NCBI GenBank assembly: GCA_002049455.2
Contig: KV918801.1
Location: forward strand, 62,001 to 126,000
From: Porphyra umbilicalis
Taxonomy: Eukaryota > Rhodophyta > Bangiophyceae > Bangiales > Bangiaceae
Direction: 5' to 3'
Length of the DNA stretch: 64,000 nucleotides
Shown: piece by piece, positions 42,786 through 51,930 of the stretch
Layout of the letters: every line of letters starts with the position of its first letter
Numbering within the stretch: position 1 is the first letter of the stretch
Made by a program: the position numbers and the translations under genes
The notes under the pieces: model-generated
The model's database searches: none
Told to the model about the DNA's origin: nothing
Seen by the model: the letters and a program-made list of their open reading frames with translations, nothing else

Positions 42786-44167
42786 ACCGCCGCCCGCCGC
42801 CGGCGCCACCGGCCAACCGAGGCCGCCCGACGCTGCCGGTTGCCGCCGTGGCACCCGCGCAGGCCCTGCCGGCGACGCCGGGAGCTCTGCGGCCGACCGC
42901 CCCGGCGGGCCACGCGACGGCGAGGGCGGCACTCGTTCCCGGTGTCCCCACGCCGCTGGCGACGCGGGGCGCGCCGCCCGCGTCCCGCGCGGGGCGCCCG
43001 GCCGACTGCCCCGCGCGCCGGCAGAAGGCGGCGCCGGCGCAAGCTGGCAGACACTGGGTGGATCGGCCGTGGGTGCCGGGTGCGGCGTGGCTGCTGGCAC
43101 CCAGGCGGCGGGAGGCGGATCGCCGCCCGGTTCTGCCTCGCGCCGGGCCCGCAATTCGGCCGGCCGACGCGTCGCGGCGGCGGCGGCGGTTACGCCCCGC
43201 CCGCCGGCCGGCGCCGACCCTGCTCGCCCCGCCGGCCGCCGGTCACCGCCGCCGCCCCCGCCACCTCCCCCGCCTCAGCCCGCAGTCCCGCCCCTGCCCC
43301 GCCCCGCCGACCCCGATGCCCCCCGCCTCGAACGTGGCTGCCGCTCTCCCGCCTAGGCGGGCCCCGCGGCGCCATCCGCCCCCCTGCCTCGGCCCGTGCC
43401 CGGCCGCTGTGCTGCCGCCGCGGCCGCCGCTGCGCCGCTTGCTGCGGGGCCGGCGGGCGCGGTGCTCGACGTCGGCGCCGCCCCGGCCGGTTCTCACCTG
43501 CCCCTCTTCACGCCCTCGCCGCGTGCGGTGTCACCCCCGCGTGCCGGCCTCTGGGGCCCTCTCCTCCCCCGCCTGCACGCCGCAGCGGCGGCACACGCCC
43601 GCGCCTGCGCCCTGCCGGTCCCCCGCCCTTCTAAGGCCGCCTCGGCGGCGCCACGCGCCTCCGCGCCCGCCGGTGCGCGCTCCCTCCCGCCCGCCACCGC
43701 CGGCGTGGCTGCTCCGCCCGCGCGCCCCGCCGACGGGGGCGCCGCCCGCGCCGCCCCACCCCCTGCCTCTTCCTCCGCCGACGCGCACAACGTGGCCTCA
43801 GGCATACCAAGCGCGGCGGGGGACGACGGGGGGGGTTGAGCGGCCATGCCGGCGGCGCCACACCCACCGATGCAGCGGGACCTGGCGTTGGGGGTGCACC
43901 GCGCTGCTCTCGCGCGGCTTACCCCCCCGCTGTCCCGGCTGGACAGCGGCCGCCCCGACGTCGTGCGCGGGCACGGCGCCGGCGCCTTGCTGGCGGCGCT
44001 GCCGACTGCCGGCGTCACCGGCACGCGCCTGCCGGGGCCGCTGATGCGGGCGGCGGTCCGCCTGTGGCTGGGGGTCCCCCCGGTCGCCACACACACGGGA
44101 AGGCGGAGGCGAAGCGCCCCGCGGCTGCGGCAGCCGACACGAAGACAGACTGGGCTCTCTACCTTTC
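42786..44167. other. GC-rich region, possible non-LTR RT tail
   Basis: A plus frame at about 43867-44090 reads MQRDLALGVHRAALARL ... GALLAALPTAGVTGTRLPGP then LMRAAVRLWLGVPP. This loosely resembles the C-terminal part of some non-LTR retrotransposon proteins (GPGAxAFLxALP ... RLRLGLP), from memory only. It ends abruptly at the LTR at 44168. The rest is low complexity. Confidence 0.3.
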
Positions 44168-44712
44168 TGTTGGAACGTCATGCTCAACGCCGCTGTAAGC
44201 CCTCCTGCTGTAAAAAGCAAAATTCAAGAAACCAGGTATTGACAGGGTTCGAACCCCCGACTCCCGGACGCGACCCGAAGGTCACGCCTAATGAGAATGG
44301 GTGCCTTACTTCCCACTAGGCTACCCATGCGACTTCCTCGCGGTTTGGTGACCGCTGGTGCATTCGACATTTGTACCCGTGCGATTTTGAGTGAACTTTT
44401 TGCGATTTCACATTTTTTGTTCTTGCGCTTCTGATTCTTTGATTTGCGTGGGCTTTGCTTTGATCCCTGATGCTTTGATTTGGTGAGCGTTTTGATTTAG
44501 AGTGTGGGCGGGCGCGTGCGCGGGCGAGCTGCTTGGGCTGCGTGGTGGGCTTGAGTGCTCCGACTTGGACTACTTGAGGAGTGCCCTTGATGGGAAGAGG
44601 GGCGCTTTGGAGAGACAACCAACAAAGCACGTTCGCACACATACACAAAAGCTCAAGCCACTCAACCACTTCACCGTGGTCCCCCATACCCTATCCCCAC
44701 TGCGTTTCAACA
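44168..44712 (+). repeat. Solo copia-type LTR (545 bp), plus orientation
   Basis: The sequence has TGTTG...CAACA ends and is the reverse complement of the LTRs at 46857-47401 and 51115-51659, with the same length. It reads in the element's sense direction on the plus strand, opposite to the full copy. The flanks CTTTC and GCATC do not match, so no target duplication is left. Immediately downstream is gypsy gag coding sequence, so the LTR marks a truncation or insertion within that gene. Confidence 0.9.
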
Positions 44713-46115
44713 GCATCCGTGCGGACGTCGAGGCCTTGATGCACACCTCGCAGCAGTTTGCGGGCGACACCCCGTTGGGGTTGGTGGCGTTTCTTGGGCA
44801 CTTCCAGACGGCATGCGACGGCAGCGGGCCGAACGAGGGTACGGCAGTGACACTGCTGCAGTACTTCGTTACGAGCGAAGTGCTCGGCGTGCTCCAGCGC
44901 GCCAAGGACACCCACGCCTCGCGGCAGCTCACGTACAAGCGTGCGGTCCACGCCCTGCTCAACGAGTACCTCGACGGGGACGACCTGGTGGACCACCTCC
45001 AGTCCCTCATGCAAGCATCCCAAGAGAAGTGGGAAGACAAGCACGAGTTTTCGAACCGCATCCTCGATGCTAACCGTGCCTTGGGCTCGGTCCTACAAGA
45101 GGCCGAGCTGAAGAGTATCCTACTCAAGGGCGTTGGACGGGAAGTCCGGGCCCTGAGTCGGAACTTCAAAACGCAGGGCCGGACCTTCCACAAGCTGCGC
45201 TAGTTCCTTGCCAAGACGGGAGCAGCCACCCGGGAGGCCCGGGGGGTCAAGCTCCAGGCCAAGTCCAAGGAGAGCACCTCCCGGTCGGTCGGCGGCGAAG
45301 AACGGGAGCCCCGTCGGGCCCGGCCGGCGGCATCCGTCGCTCTCCCGGTGGGACCCGCCTCGGTCGCGGCTGCTCTGTCCGTCACGGACTACGGTACCGA
45401 GGCGGAGGGGGCCGAGTGGGCCGCGGTGTTGGCCGCGTCGGGGACGCCCGTTGAGTACGGGTCCCCGGGCGACGTCTCGGTATTACCGGTGGACAGTCTG
45501 CCGCACGCGTCGGGCTGGCAACAGCAGGCCGCGTGGGGCGGGCGCCCAGAGTTGTACCCCGTTCTCACGGGGGCGGGGCGCCGGCGCGGTACCCTGGCGC
45601 CGGGCACCCCGGTGCCTCCACGGGCGGGAACCGTCTTCCCGCACTCGGATCGCCCCCCGCGGTTTCCCCGAGGCGGGGCGCCTCCACCGCGTGGCGGATG
45701 ATGGAGTGGGGCACCCGAGGCGGGGCCCCCGCCACGTCGGCGGGGGGCCTGCTCGTTCTGTGGCCGGCTGGGGCACTGGGTGTGGGAGTGCCTCGCCCAG
45801 TCTCCCAAGGTGCGGGCCCACGGGCGCGCGCTGCGCGAGGCAGTCGCGGTAGACCGCATCGGGCGGGGACCACCGCCGGCACCCCTGCCCCTGGGCGCGG
45901 GACCGCCGGTTCCACCGGTACCGCCGACAGGGGCCAACCATGGGACCGTCCCGCCGGGCACGGCTGCCTTCGTCCACGCCGTGGAAACGGATGACCGGGC
46001 GTACCCGGACGTAGCAGGCGACGAGGGGGAGAGTTCCTCCGAGGAGTGGATCGCGGGCGCCGACGGCGCGAGTCACGGGAACGGCCGCGTTTGCCACGCG
46101 CAGGGAAACGAGTAA
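44713..46115 (+). pseudogene. gag: Gypsy gag, N-terminally truncated, two internal stops
   Basis: One frame runs from the LTR edge to the TAA at 46113-46115. The capsid-like part reads FLGHFQTACDG ... LTYKRAVHALLNEYLDGDDL with regular helices. A CCHC knuckle (CSFCGRLGHWVWEC) lies at about 45748-45790, followed by a proline-rich and acidic tail. In-frame stops are TAG at 45201-45203 and TGA at 45699-45701. The start codon is missing because of the LTR at 44168-44712. The frame overlaps pol from 46046 to 46115, one base back. Confidence 0.7.
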
Positions 46116-46160
46116 GGGGCAGCCCCCTCAGTGGGATGCCCACGGACGTCGTCCGTCTCA
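46103..46160 (+). promoter_or_regulatory. Candidate -1 ribosomal frameshift signal, gag to pol
   Basis: GGGAAAC at 46103-46109 fits the slippery rule X XXY YYZ in the gag frame (G GGA AAC), and the gag stop TAA lies at 46113. Downstream, GGGGCAGCCCC and GTGGGATGCCCAC can form small hairpins. Pol is in the -1 frame and opens before this point, exactly as needed. Confidence 0.5.
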
Positions 46161-46856
46161 AGGCACACCGGCACTGCTACATCACGGCGACCCGCCTGCG
46201 CCAGGTACGCAAGCGGCGGGCCGCAGCGGGATTACCGCCAGCGCCCGCCTTCTGCCCCCGCATCCTCGCGCGGCCCGGGGGGGTCGGCCACGCGACGGCG
46301 GACGTGCCGGACCGCCGCCCAGTCCCAGCGACGCCGGTGGCCACCGAGGCCGTCCCTCCGTCTCCGCCGGTCGCCGCGTCAGTCCTGGCCCTGGGCCACT
46401 CCGACCCCCGGCCGTGGGGTGGCGAAGATGGCATCCCGGCGGACCTACCCGCCAATGGGGCGCGCACCGGGCCGGGGCTCCGGCGGCGCCTCGGGGGACG
46501 CGATCGGCGCGAGCGTACCCGCTTTCGCCGCCACGCCGCCGCCGTCGCGAACACCACGCACGCGCCGGGCACCCCGCCCGGGGGCGGGGAAGTGCTGCTT
46601 TTCAGTCTGCACAACTACCGCATCGTGGCCTCGCTGGGGCTGGACAAGCTGTCCCTCCGTGCGTTCGGCGTCGTCGTCGACACGGGGGCGGGCCCCAACT
46701 TGGCCCGCCGGAACGCCCTCGCTCCTGACTGGCTCCGCCAGGTGGTCGCCTCCAAGGAGGAGGAACAGGTACGTCTACGAGACGCCAACAACGCACGGTT
46801 ACGCACAAGCGGTACCGTCACGCTGTGGCTCCAGACGGGCGAACGGATCGTCCCGG
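46110..46856 (+). pseudogene. pol: Gypsy pol, 5' part with first half of the protease
   Basis: The -1 frame continues through a proline/alanine-rich linker into a retroviral-type aspartic protease. The catalytic motif VVVDTGAGPNLARRN is present, with DTG codons at 46679-46687. Coding stops inside the protease at 46856, where the copia LTR begins. The second half resumes at 51665, and the frame offset across the insert is consistent with a 5-bp target duplication. Confidence 0.75.
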
Positions 46857-47401
46857 TGTTAAAACGCAGTGGGGATAGGTGATGGGGGACCACGGTGAAG
46901 TGGTTGAGTGGCTTGAGCTTTTGTGTATGTGTGCGAACGTGCTTTGTTGGTTGTCTCTCCAAAGCGCCCCTCTTCCCATCAAGGGCACTCCTCAAGTAGT
47001 CCAAGTCGGAGCACTCAAGCCCACCACGCAGCCCGAGCAGCTCGCCCGCGCACGCGCCCGCCCACACTCTAAATCAAAACGCTCACCAAATCAAAGCATC
47101 AGGGATCAAAGCAAAGCCCACGCAAATCAAAGCATCAGAAGCGCAAGAACAAAAAATGTGAAATCGCAAAAAGTTCACTCAAAATCGCACGGGTACAAAT
47201 GTCGAATGCACCAGCGGTCACCAAACCGCGAGGAAGTCGCATGGGTAGCCTAGCGGAAAGTAAGGCACCCACTGTCATTAGGCGTGACCTTCGGGTCGCG
47301 TCCGGGAGTCGGGGGTTCGAACCCTGTCAATACCTGGTTTCTTGAATTTTGCTTTTTACAGCAGGAGGGCTTACAGCGGCGTTGAGCATGACGTTTCAAC
47401 A
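46857..47401 (-). repeat. Copia 3' LTR
   Basis: The ends on the plus strand are TGTTAAAACG and CGTTTCAACA. On the outer side it is flanked by CCCGG (46852-46856). It carries the antisense tRNA-like segment at 47241-47335. Confidence 0.95.
47241..47335 (+). other. tRNA-like segment with A and B boxes inside the LTR
   Basis: GGTAGCCTAGCGG resembles an A box and GGGTTCGAACCC a B box. A D-arm (GCCT/AGGC), a long variable-arm hairpin (CGTGACC-TTCG-GGTCGCG) and a T-arm can be drawn, but the acceptor strands (GCATGGG and TCAATACC) do not pair. It is antisense to the element and present in all three LTR copies (also 51499-51593 and, inverted, 44234-44328). Confidence 0.6.
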
Positions 47402-47410
47402 CCCCCCCTT
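47402..47410 (-). promoter_or_regulatory. Copia polypurine tract
   Basis: On the element strand the sequence AAGGGGGGG directly precedes the 3' LTR, the position where plus-strand DNA synthesis is primed. Confidence 0.75.
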
Positions 47411-47559
47411 GCTCGACGCCGCCTGACAGCTGACCGCCCTTGAAGTACGTGTCGAGCAGTAAGTCCGCCTAGAATCTTGATGTCCCAAATCCGATGCCGC
47501 CCGTCGTGGCCGCCTTGGAGGAGCAATGTACTTACATCCGGATGTACTTACGGCGCGTA

Positions 47560-48020
47560 CTTGAAGTCAACACATCCCCATCGTCTTGGCATGCTTGTCG
47601 TGCTTGACCTTGGCGAGCTCCTTCGTCATCGGGTGTGCCGCCATCTCGTCCGTTGTCAGTGCTCGAGGATGACCTTGTTCCTCGTGATCGCATCCCGCAC
47701 AAAGTGGTAGCGAATGACGATGTGCTTGGTGCGCTTGTGCTCGACGGGATTCTTGGCGAAGTCGATGCAGCCGCTGTTGTCGACCTTGATGTTAACCGGC
47801 CCAACCAAGTTGTCCGTCTGCGTCACGAGCATGGTGACGCGTCGGATGAGCTTGTCGAGCCAAACAGCTTCCTTGGTGGCCTCGCAAAGAGCCATGTACT
47901 CCGCCTCCATGGTAGATAGCGCCACCGTCTTCTGCAACTTCGAAGCCCAGCTGACGGCCGCCCCGCCAAAGATGAACATGAAGCCCGTCGTAGACCGCCG
48001 CGTCTCGTAGTCACCTGCCC
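47560..48020 (-). pseudogene. Copia RNase H region, frameshifted
   Basis: The frame reads DYETRRSTTGFMFIFGG, then ALSTMEAEYMALCEATKEA, DNSGCIDFAKNPVEHKR and the HIVIRYHF segment, all typical of copia RNase H. It is out of frame with RT because of the upstream deletion. A TGA at 47656-47658 interrupts it, after which the conserved TDEMAA and HDKHAKTMGM-like end continues in another frame, so a further 1-base indel lies there. Confidence 0.8.
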
Positions 48021-48454
48021 GATGGTGATCTCGTCTGCGACTTGAGGAAGGCGTCGAGCTTGGCGTACCACATCTTGGGGGCTTGCTTAAGCCCATACAG
48101 CGCTTGGAGAAGACGGCACACCTTGTCCGGATACGTGGGATCGACGTATCCCTCCGGCTGCTCCATGTAGACCTCCTCGTCAAGGTCGCCGTTCAGGAAG
48201 GCCGTCTTGACGTCCATCTGATGCAGCTCCCACCCGTTCGCCGCCGTCATCGCCAGGATGCATCGGATGGTAGTGAACTTGGCCACCGGCGCAAACGTCT
48301 CGTTGAAGTCAAGCCCCTTGATTTGCCGATTGCCCATAAAGCACAGGCGCACCTTGTGCCGCGTCGTGTTGTTCCCGACCTTGTCCAGCTCGTCCTTGAC
48401 CTTGTAAACCCACTTGCCCTTGAGCACGTGTCGGCCGACCGGGCGATCCGTCAA
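48011..48454 (-). pseudogene. Copia reverse transcriptase, N-terminal part only
   Basis: Fingers and palm motifs are present: DFNETFAPVAKFTTIR, HQMDVKTAFLNGDL with the first catalytic Asp, EEVYMEQPEGYV and LYGLKQAPKMWYAKLD. The sequence then jumps to RNase H near 48020. The YVDD catalytic block and thumb are absent, a deletion of several hundred bases, so the enzyme cannot work. The frame is shared with integrase upstream through the TAA at 48482. Confidence 0.9.
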
Positions 48455-48481
48455 ACGCCATGTCTTGTTCTTGCGGATATA

Positions 48482-49756
48482 TTACATCCCCTGGTCCATT
48501 GCGGCCCGCCACTTGGTCGACTCTTGTCCTTGAACTGCTTGCCCATACGTCATGGGAGCCTCGTGAGCAACGAGGCTCACTGGACGCCAGTACTCAACCG
48601 GCGGCCTCCGCGATCTGCGGCTCCGACGCAGCGTGTCTTGAGATCCGGCAGAACCTTGATTGTTGTCTGCCGATTTGTCCGAGCCATCATCTTGCTGGTC
48701 GTCTCCGCCGTCATCTTCATCGCCGACTTCTTGGTCGTCTTCAGCGTCGACGTCTTGGTCGTCGCTGCCGGCGTCCAAGCCCCTCTCGCCTTCCACGACT
48801 TCGTCCACGGGTGAGTCCTCTGGAACATCTGTAACCTTGCTTGAGTTGTTCTCGGAGAAAACGACGCTTCGCGCCTTGACGACCTTGCCGTCGTCAAGGA
48901 TGACCTTGTACGCCTTGCTGCCGTCGGGATAGCCCACGAAAATGCCCTTTGCCGCCTTGTCTCCGAACTTTCCATCGACGTGGCTCTTGTGCAGTACCAC
49001 CCAGCATGTTGACCCAAACACCCGCATGTGGCTTACGTCGGGCTTGTTCCCGGTCCATAGCTCATGAGGCGTCTTGCCTACGGGAAGCGCACGGCTGGTG
49101 ACTCGGTTCTTGATGTAGACCGCCGTCTTGATGGCATCCGCCCAAAGATCCTGGTCGACGTCCTTGTGTCGCATCATGGTGCGTGCCATCTCCACGAGAA
49201 CTCGGTTGAGTCGCTCAGCAACCTCGTTCTGCTGCAGCGTTTCGGGCACCGTCGTCTGGTGCGTCGTGCCGTTCTCATCGTGAAGTGCCTTGAACGCGGA
49301 CGACACGTACTCGCCGCCGTTGTCGGACCGGAGCACCTTGATCTTGTTGCCGGTGTGCAGCTGTGCCTTGGTCAGCCACTTCTTGTACACCGCGAGAAGA
49401 TCGCTCTTCTTGTGCAAGAAGACCACGTCCGTCCAGCGGGAGAAGTCGTCGGTGAACGTGCCAAAGTAGAGCGCTCCGCCTCGAGAGGGTTCTGACATAG
49501 GTCCACCGAGGTCCGAGTTCACGAGCTGTAGCCGCCTGGTCACAAGAGCGCCTCTTGCGCTAGTCATAGGCGTCATTGCCGCCTTGCCGTACACGCACGG
49601 CTCGCAGATGTCGTTGACCACCATGGAAGTGCACTTGAGTCCGTCTACGTCCTTGTTCTTGATCATCCTCTTGACGCCGGCCGCGTTCACGTGGCCAAGA
49701 CGCTCATGCCGTAGCTGCAGAGAGGCCACCGCAGCAACATCCGACATAGGGGTCAT
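48482..49756 (-). pseudogene. Copia integrase
   Basis: This segment has the pre-integrase zinc site (LRHERLGH ... CEPCVYGKA), then the catalytic core NSDLGGPM, FTDDFSRW, LRSDNGGEY and NEVAERLNR, keeping the D, D and E of the integrase triad. It is followed by the GKTPHELWTGNKP and VFGSTCWV region and an acidic linker (DDQDVDAEDDQEVGDEDDGG). It is bounded by TAG (49805) upstream and TAA (48482) downstream in one frame; both fit CAG or CAA changed by C-to-T. Confidence 0.9.
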
Positions 49757-49804
49757 GTCCAGGTGGTAGAGCCCATTCTTACGCGTGCCGCACGCAGCAA
49801 TCTT

Positions 49805-50308
49805 CTAGTTCATCTTGATGATGGACATACCGCGCTTGAACGACACTTCCGCACCGCGTTCCTCCATTATGCCGACCGACATGAGGTTGAAACCCATAGT
49901 AGGAACATGGAGCACCTTCTCCAATTTGATCTTGCGCGTCTTGCCTTGAGCGATGACGTTGAGGACGACGGTTCCGACGCCCGCCGTGGCCACGGACCCC
50001 TTGTCACCCATCGTGACGCTCCGTCCCGTGGTCGTCTTGTAGTCATCGAAGCACGCACGCATCCAGCACATGTGTGCAGACGCCGCAGAGTCGACAAGCC
50101 ACGACTTGGAAATGTCATCGTTGTGATCCGCGTTGCCAACGAGACAGATGGCGTCGTCGCTGTCGCTACCGTCATCAGCCGCAATCGCGGCCACCTTGTC
50201 CTGTCTCTGCTTCTTGGCCTTGAGCTCTGGGCAATCATGAGCGATGTGCCCAAACTTGTGGCAGTAGTAGCACTCGATCTTGAAAAGGTCACCACGGCGG
50301 CCTTGACC
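49805..50308 (-). pseudogene. Copia zinc knuckle and aspartic protease
   Basis: Directly after the TGA at 50309-50311 the same frame gives CYYCHKFGHIAHDC, a C-2-C-4-H-4-C knuckle, then the protease motif SWLVDSAASAHM and GKTRKIKLEKVLHVP. It ends at TAG 49805-49807, after which integrase continues in frame. The DSA form of the active site also occurs in other copia elements. Confidence 0.85.
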
Positions 50309-50950
50309 TCAATAGTTGGCGCCGACGAGTGCCATGTCACCAATGCGCTTGATCGCCGGTGACTTATCCGCCTGACGCCGCTTCTCCTGAAGCAAGCGGC
50401 TCTTGACAAAGTCGAGGCTTAGCTCGTCCTCGCCCTTGGCGTCCAGAGCCACCAGCAGGTTCTCATACTTTGACGTCAGCCCGTTGAGAACGCTCATGGC
50501 GACATCCATCTCCGTCACCTCGCCGCCCATGGCCTTGAGGTTCTCGCCAAGGTTGCGCACGCGGTTGATATAGCCCAGCATGCCCTCGCCGACGTTCATC
50601 GCGACGGTGTAGGATTCGCGTCGCGCCTTCATCTTGTTCATCAAACTCTTGCGCTGGAAGACGCCTTGCAGGGTCGACCACATTTTTGCCGTCGTCTTGC
50701 AACCCGACACGTGCTCCAGCTGCTCGTACCCAAGGGTGAGCCCAATGATGGCGCTCGCCTTCGTGTCTCGACGCTTCCACACCGCCAACGCGCGGTCCTC
50801 CGCGTCCGTCGGCTTGCCGTCATCGTCAAGCATGTCGTCCAGATCGCGCAGCGCCAGGATCATCTTGATCCGCTGGCGCCACTCGTGGAAGTTCGTCTCC
50901 GTCAACTTGTCAATCTTGATGCCGCCCATGCCGGCAGCGCCACCGTCCAT
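50309..50950 (-). CDS. gag: Copia gag, capsid part
   Basis: The genuine ATG at 50950 starts MDGGAAGMGG, followed by the classic LTETNFHEWRQRIKMIL, KTTAKMWSTLQGVF, YINRVRNLGENLKAMG and LDFVKSRLLQEKRR features of the UBN2/copia gag family. The 213-residue frame ends at a TGA just before the zinc knuckle. This is probably a mutated CGA rather than a natural terminator, because the knuckle follows in the same frame. Confidence 0.9.
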   Translation of the reverse strand: MDGGAAGMGGIKIDKLTETNFHEWRQRIKMILALRDLDDMLDDDGKPTDAEDRALAVWKRRDTKASAIIGLTLGYEQLEHVSGCKTTAKMWSTLQGVFQRKSLMNKMKARRESYTVAMNVGEGMLGYINRVRNLGENLKAMGGEVTEMDVAMSVLNGLTSKYENLLVALDAKGEDELSLDFVKSRLLQEKRRQADKSPAIKRIGDMALVGANY

Positions 50951-51099
50951 GATGCCTGCTCGTCGTAGCGCGTCCCGATCTTGCCGAACCTCGCGCCTTG
51001 ACCGTCACGTCCTTGAACCACCTTGCACTCGTCTTCTTCGCACTTGTCGCGACCGCCGCGACGCCGTCTGGTACACCTTGCCCTTGTCACAGCCCCGGC

Positions 51100-51114
51100 T
51101 CTGGGCCCATAACC
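51100..51114 (-). promoter_or_regulatory. Copia primer-binding site, half-tRNA iMet type
   Basis: CTGGGCCCATAACC on the plus strand, touching the LTR at 51115, equals the anticodon arm (CAT anticodon) of eukaryotic initiator tRNA-Met. The element RNA would therefore pair with an internal tRNA fragment, as known for Drosophila copia, and not with the tRNA 3' end. Confidence 0.85.
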
Positions 51115-51659
51115 TGTTGAAACGCAGTGGGGATAGGGGATGGGGGACCACGGTGAAGTGGTTGAGTGGCTTGAGCTTGTGTGCATGTGTGCGAACGTGC
51201 TTTGTTGGTTGTCTCTCCAAAGCGCCCCTCTTCCCATCAAGGGCACTCCTCAAGTAGTCCAAGTCGGAGCACTCAAGCCCTCCACGCAGCCCGAGCAGCT
51301 CGCCCGCGCACGCGCCCGCCCACACTCTAAATCAAAACGCTCACCAAATCAAAGCATCAGGGATCAAAGCAAAGCCCACGCAAATCAAAGCATCAGAAGC
51401 GCAAGAACAAAAAATGTGAAATCGCAAAAAGTTCACTCAAAATCGCACGGGTACAAATGTCGAATGCACCAGCGGTCACCAAACCGCGAGGAAGTCGCAT
51501 GGGTAGCCTAGCGGAAAGTAAGGCACCCACTGTCATTAGGCGTGACCTTCGGGTCGCGTCCGGGAGTCGGGGGTTCGAACCCTGTCAATACCTGGTTTCT
51601 TGAATTTTGCTTTTTACAGCAGGAGGGCTTACAGCGGCGTTGAGCATGACGTTCCAACA
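51115..51659 (-). repeat. Copia 5' LTR
   Basis: The ends on the plus strand are TGTTGAAACG and CGTTCCAACA. It is followed by TTTGG (51660-51664), where the target duplication should be; the other side has CCCGG. It contains the tRNA-like segment at 51499-51593. Confidence 0.95.
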
Positions 51660-51664
51660 TTTGG

Positions 51665-51930
51665 TTCCCTTCCTCGTCGTCGACGACCTGTCGGTCCCAG
51701 TCATCTTGGGCTGCACGTTCATCGACGACAACGCCCACGCCATCCTGCCTCAGGAAAGGTCCATCCGTTGGACGGACGGGTCCGTCACGGCGATCCTACG
51801 GGGGCCGTTGGACGATGGTGACCGCTCATTGGGCGTCTCCTGCGTTCTCCGCGCGACGCACAAGACGCGGCTTCCGCCGTCGGCGGCCACGGTCGTCTAG
51901 GTCCGGACTATTTGGGGGGGCCTGGGCCAG
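51665..51930 (+). pseudogene. pol: Gypsy protease second half and linker
   Basis: VPFLVVDDLSVPVILGCTFI is the C-terminal half of the aspartic protease, with the hydrophobic-ILG motif at about 51700-51711. The frame then meets TAG at 51898-51900 and continues after it without shift into the RT ORF. The frame relation to 46110-46856 fits one 4803-bp insert plus a 5-bp duplication. Confidence 0.75.

Larger units (their letters stand above)
46857..51659 (-). mobile_element. Ty1/copia retrotransposon, full-ended, defective
   Basis: The 4803-bp element reads on the minus strand and is bounded by 545-bp LTRs that differ at about six positions, so the insertion is fairly recent. It has a primer-binding site complementary to the anticodon arm of initiator tRNA-Met, a G7 polypurine tract, and the order gag, protease, integrase, RT, RNase H that defines Ty1/copia. 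Gag to RT is one frame with three stops. The centre of RT is deleted. It sits inside gypsy protease. Confidence 0.95.

Noticed and set aside
47241-47335. Functional tRNA gene
   Set aside because: The acceptor strands do not pair and the anticodon loop is not normal. All copies are inside LTRs, so it is annotated as tRNA-like only.
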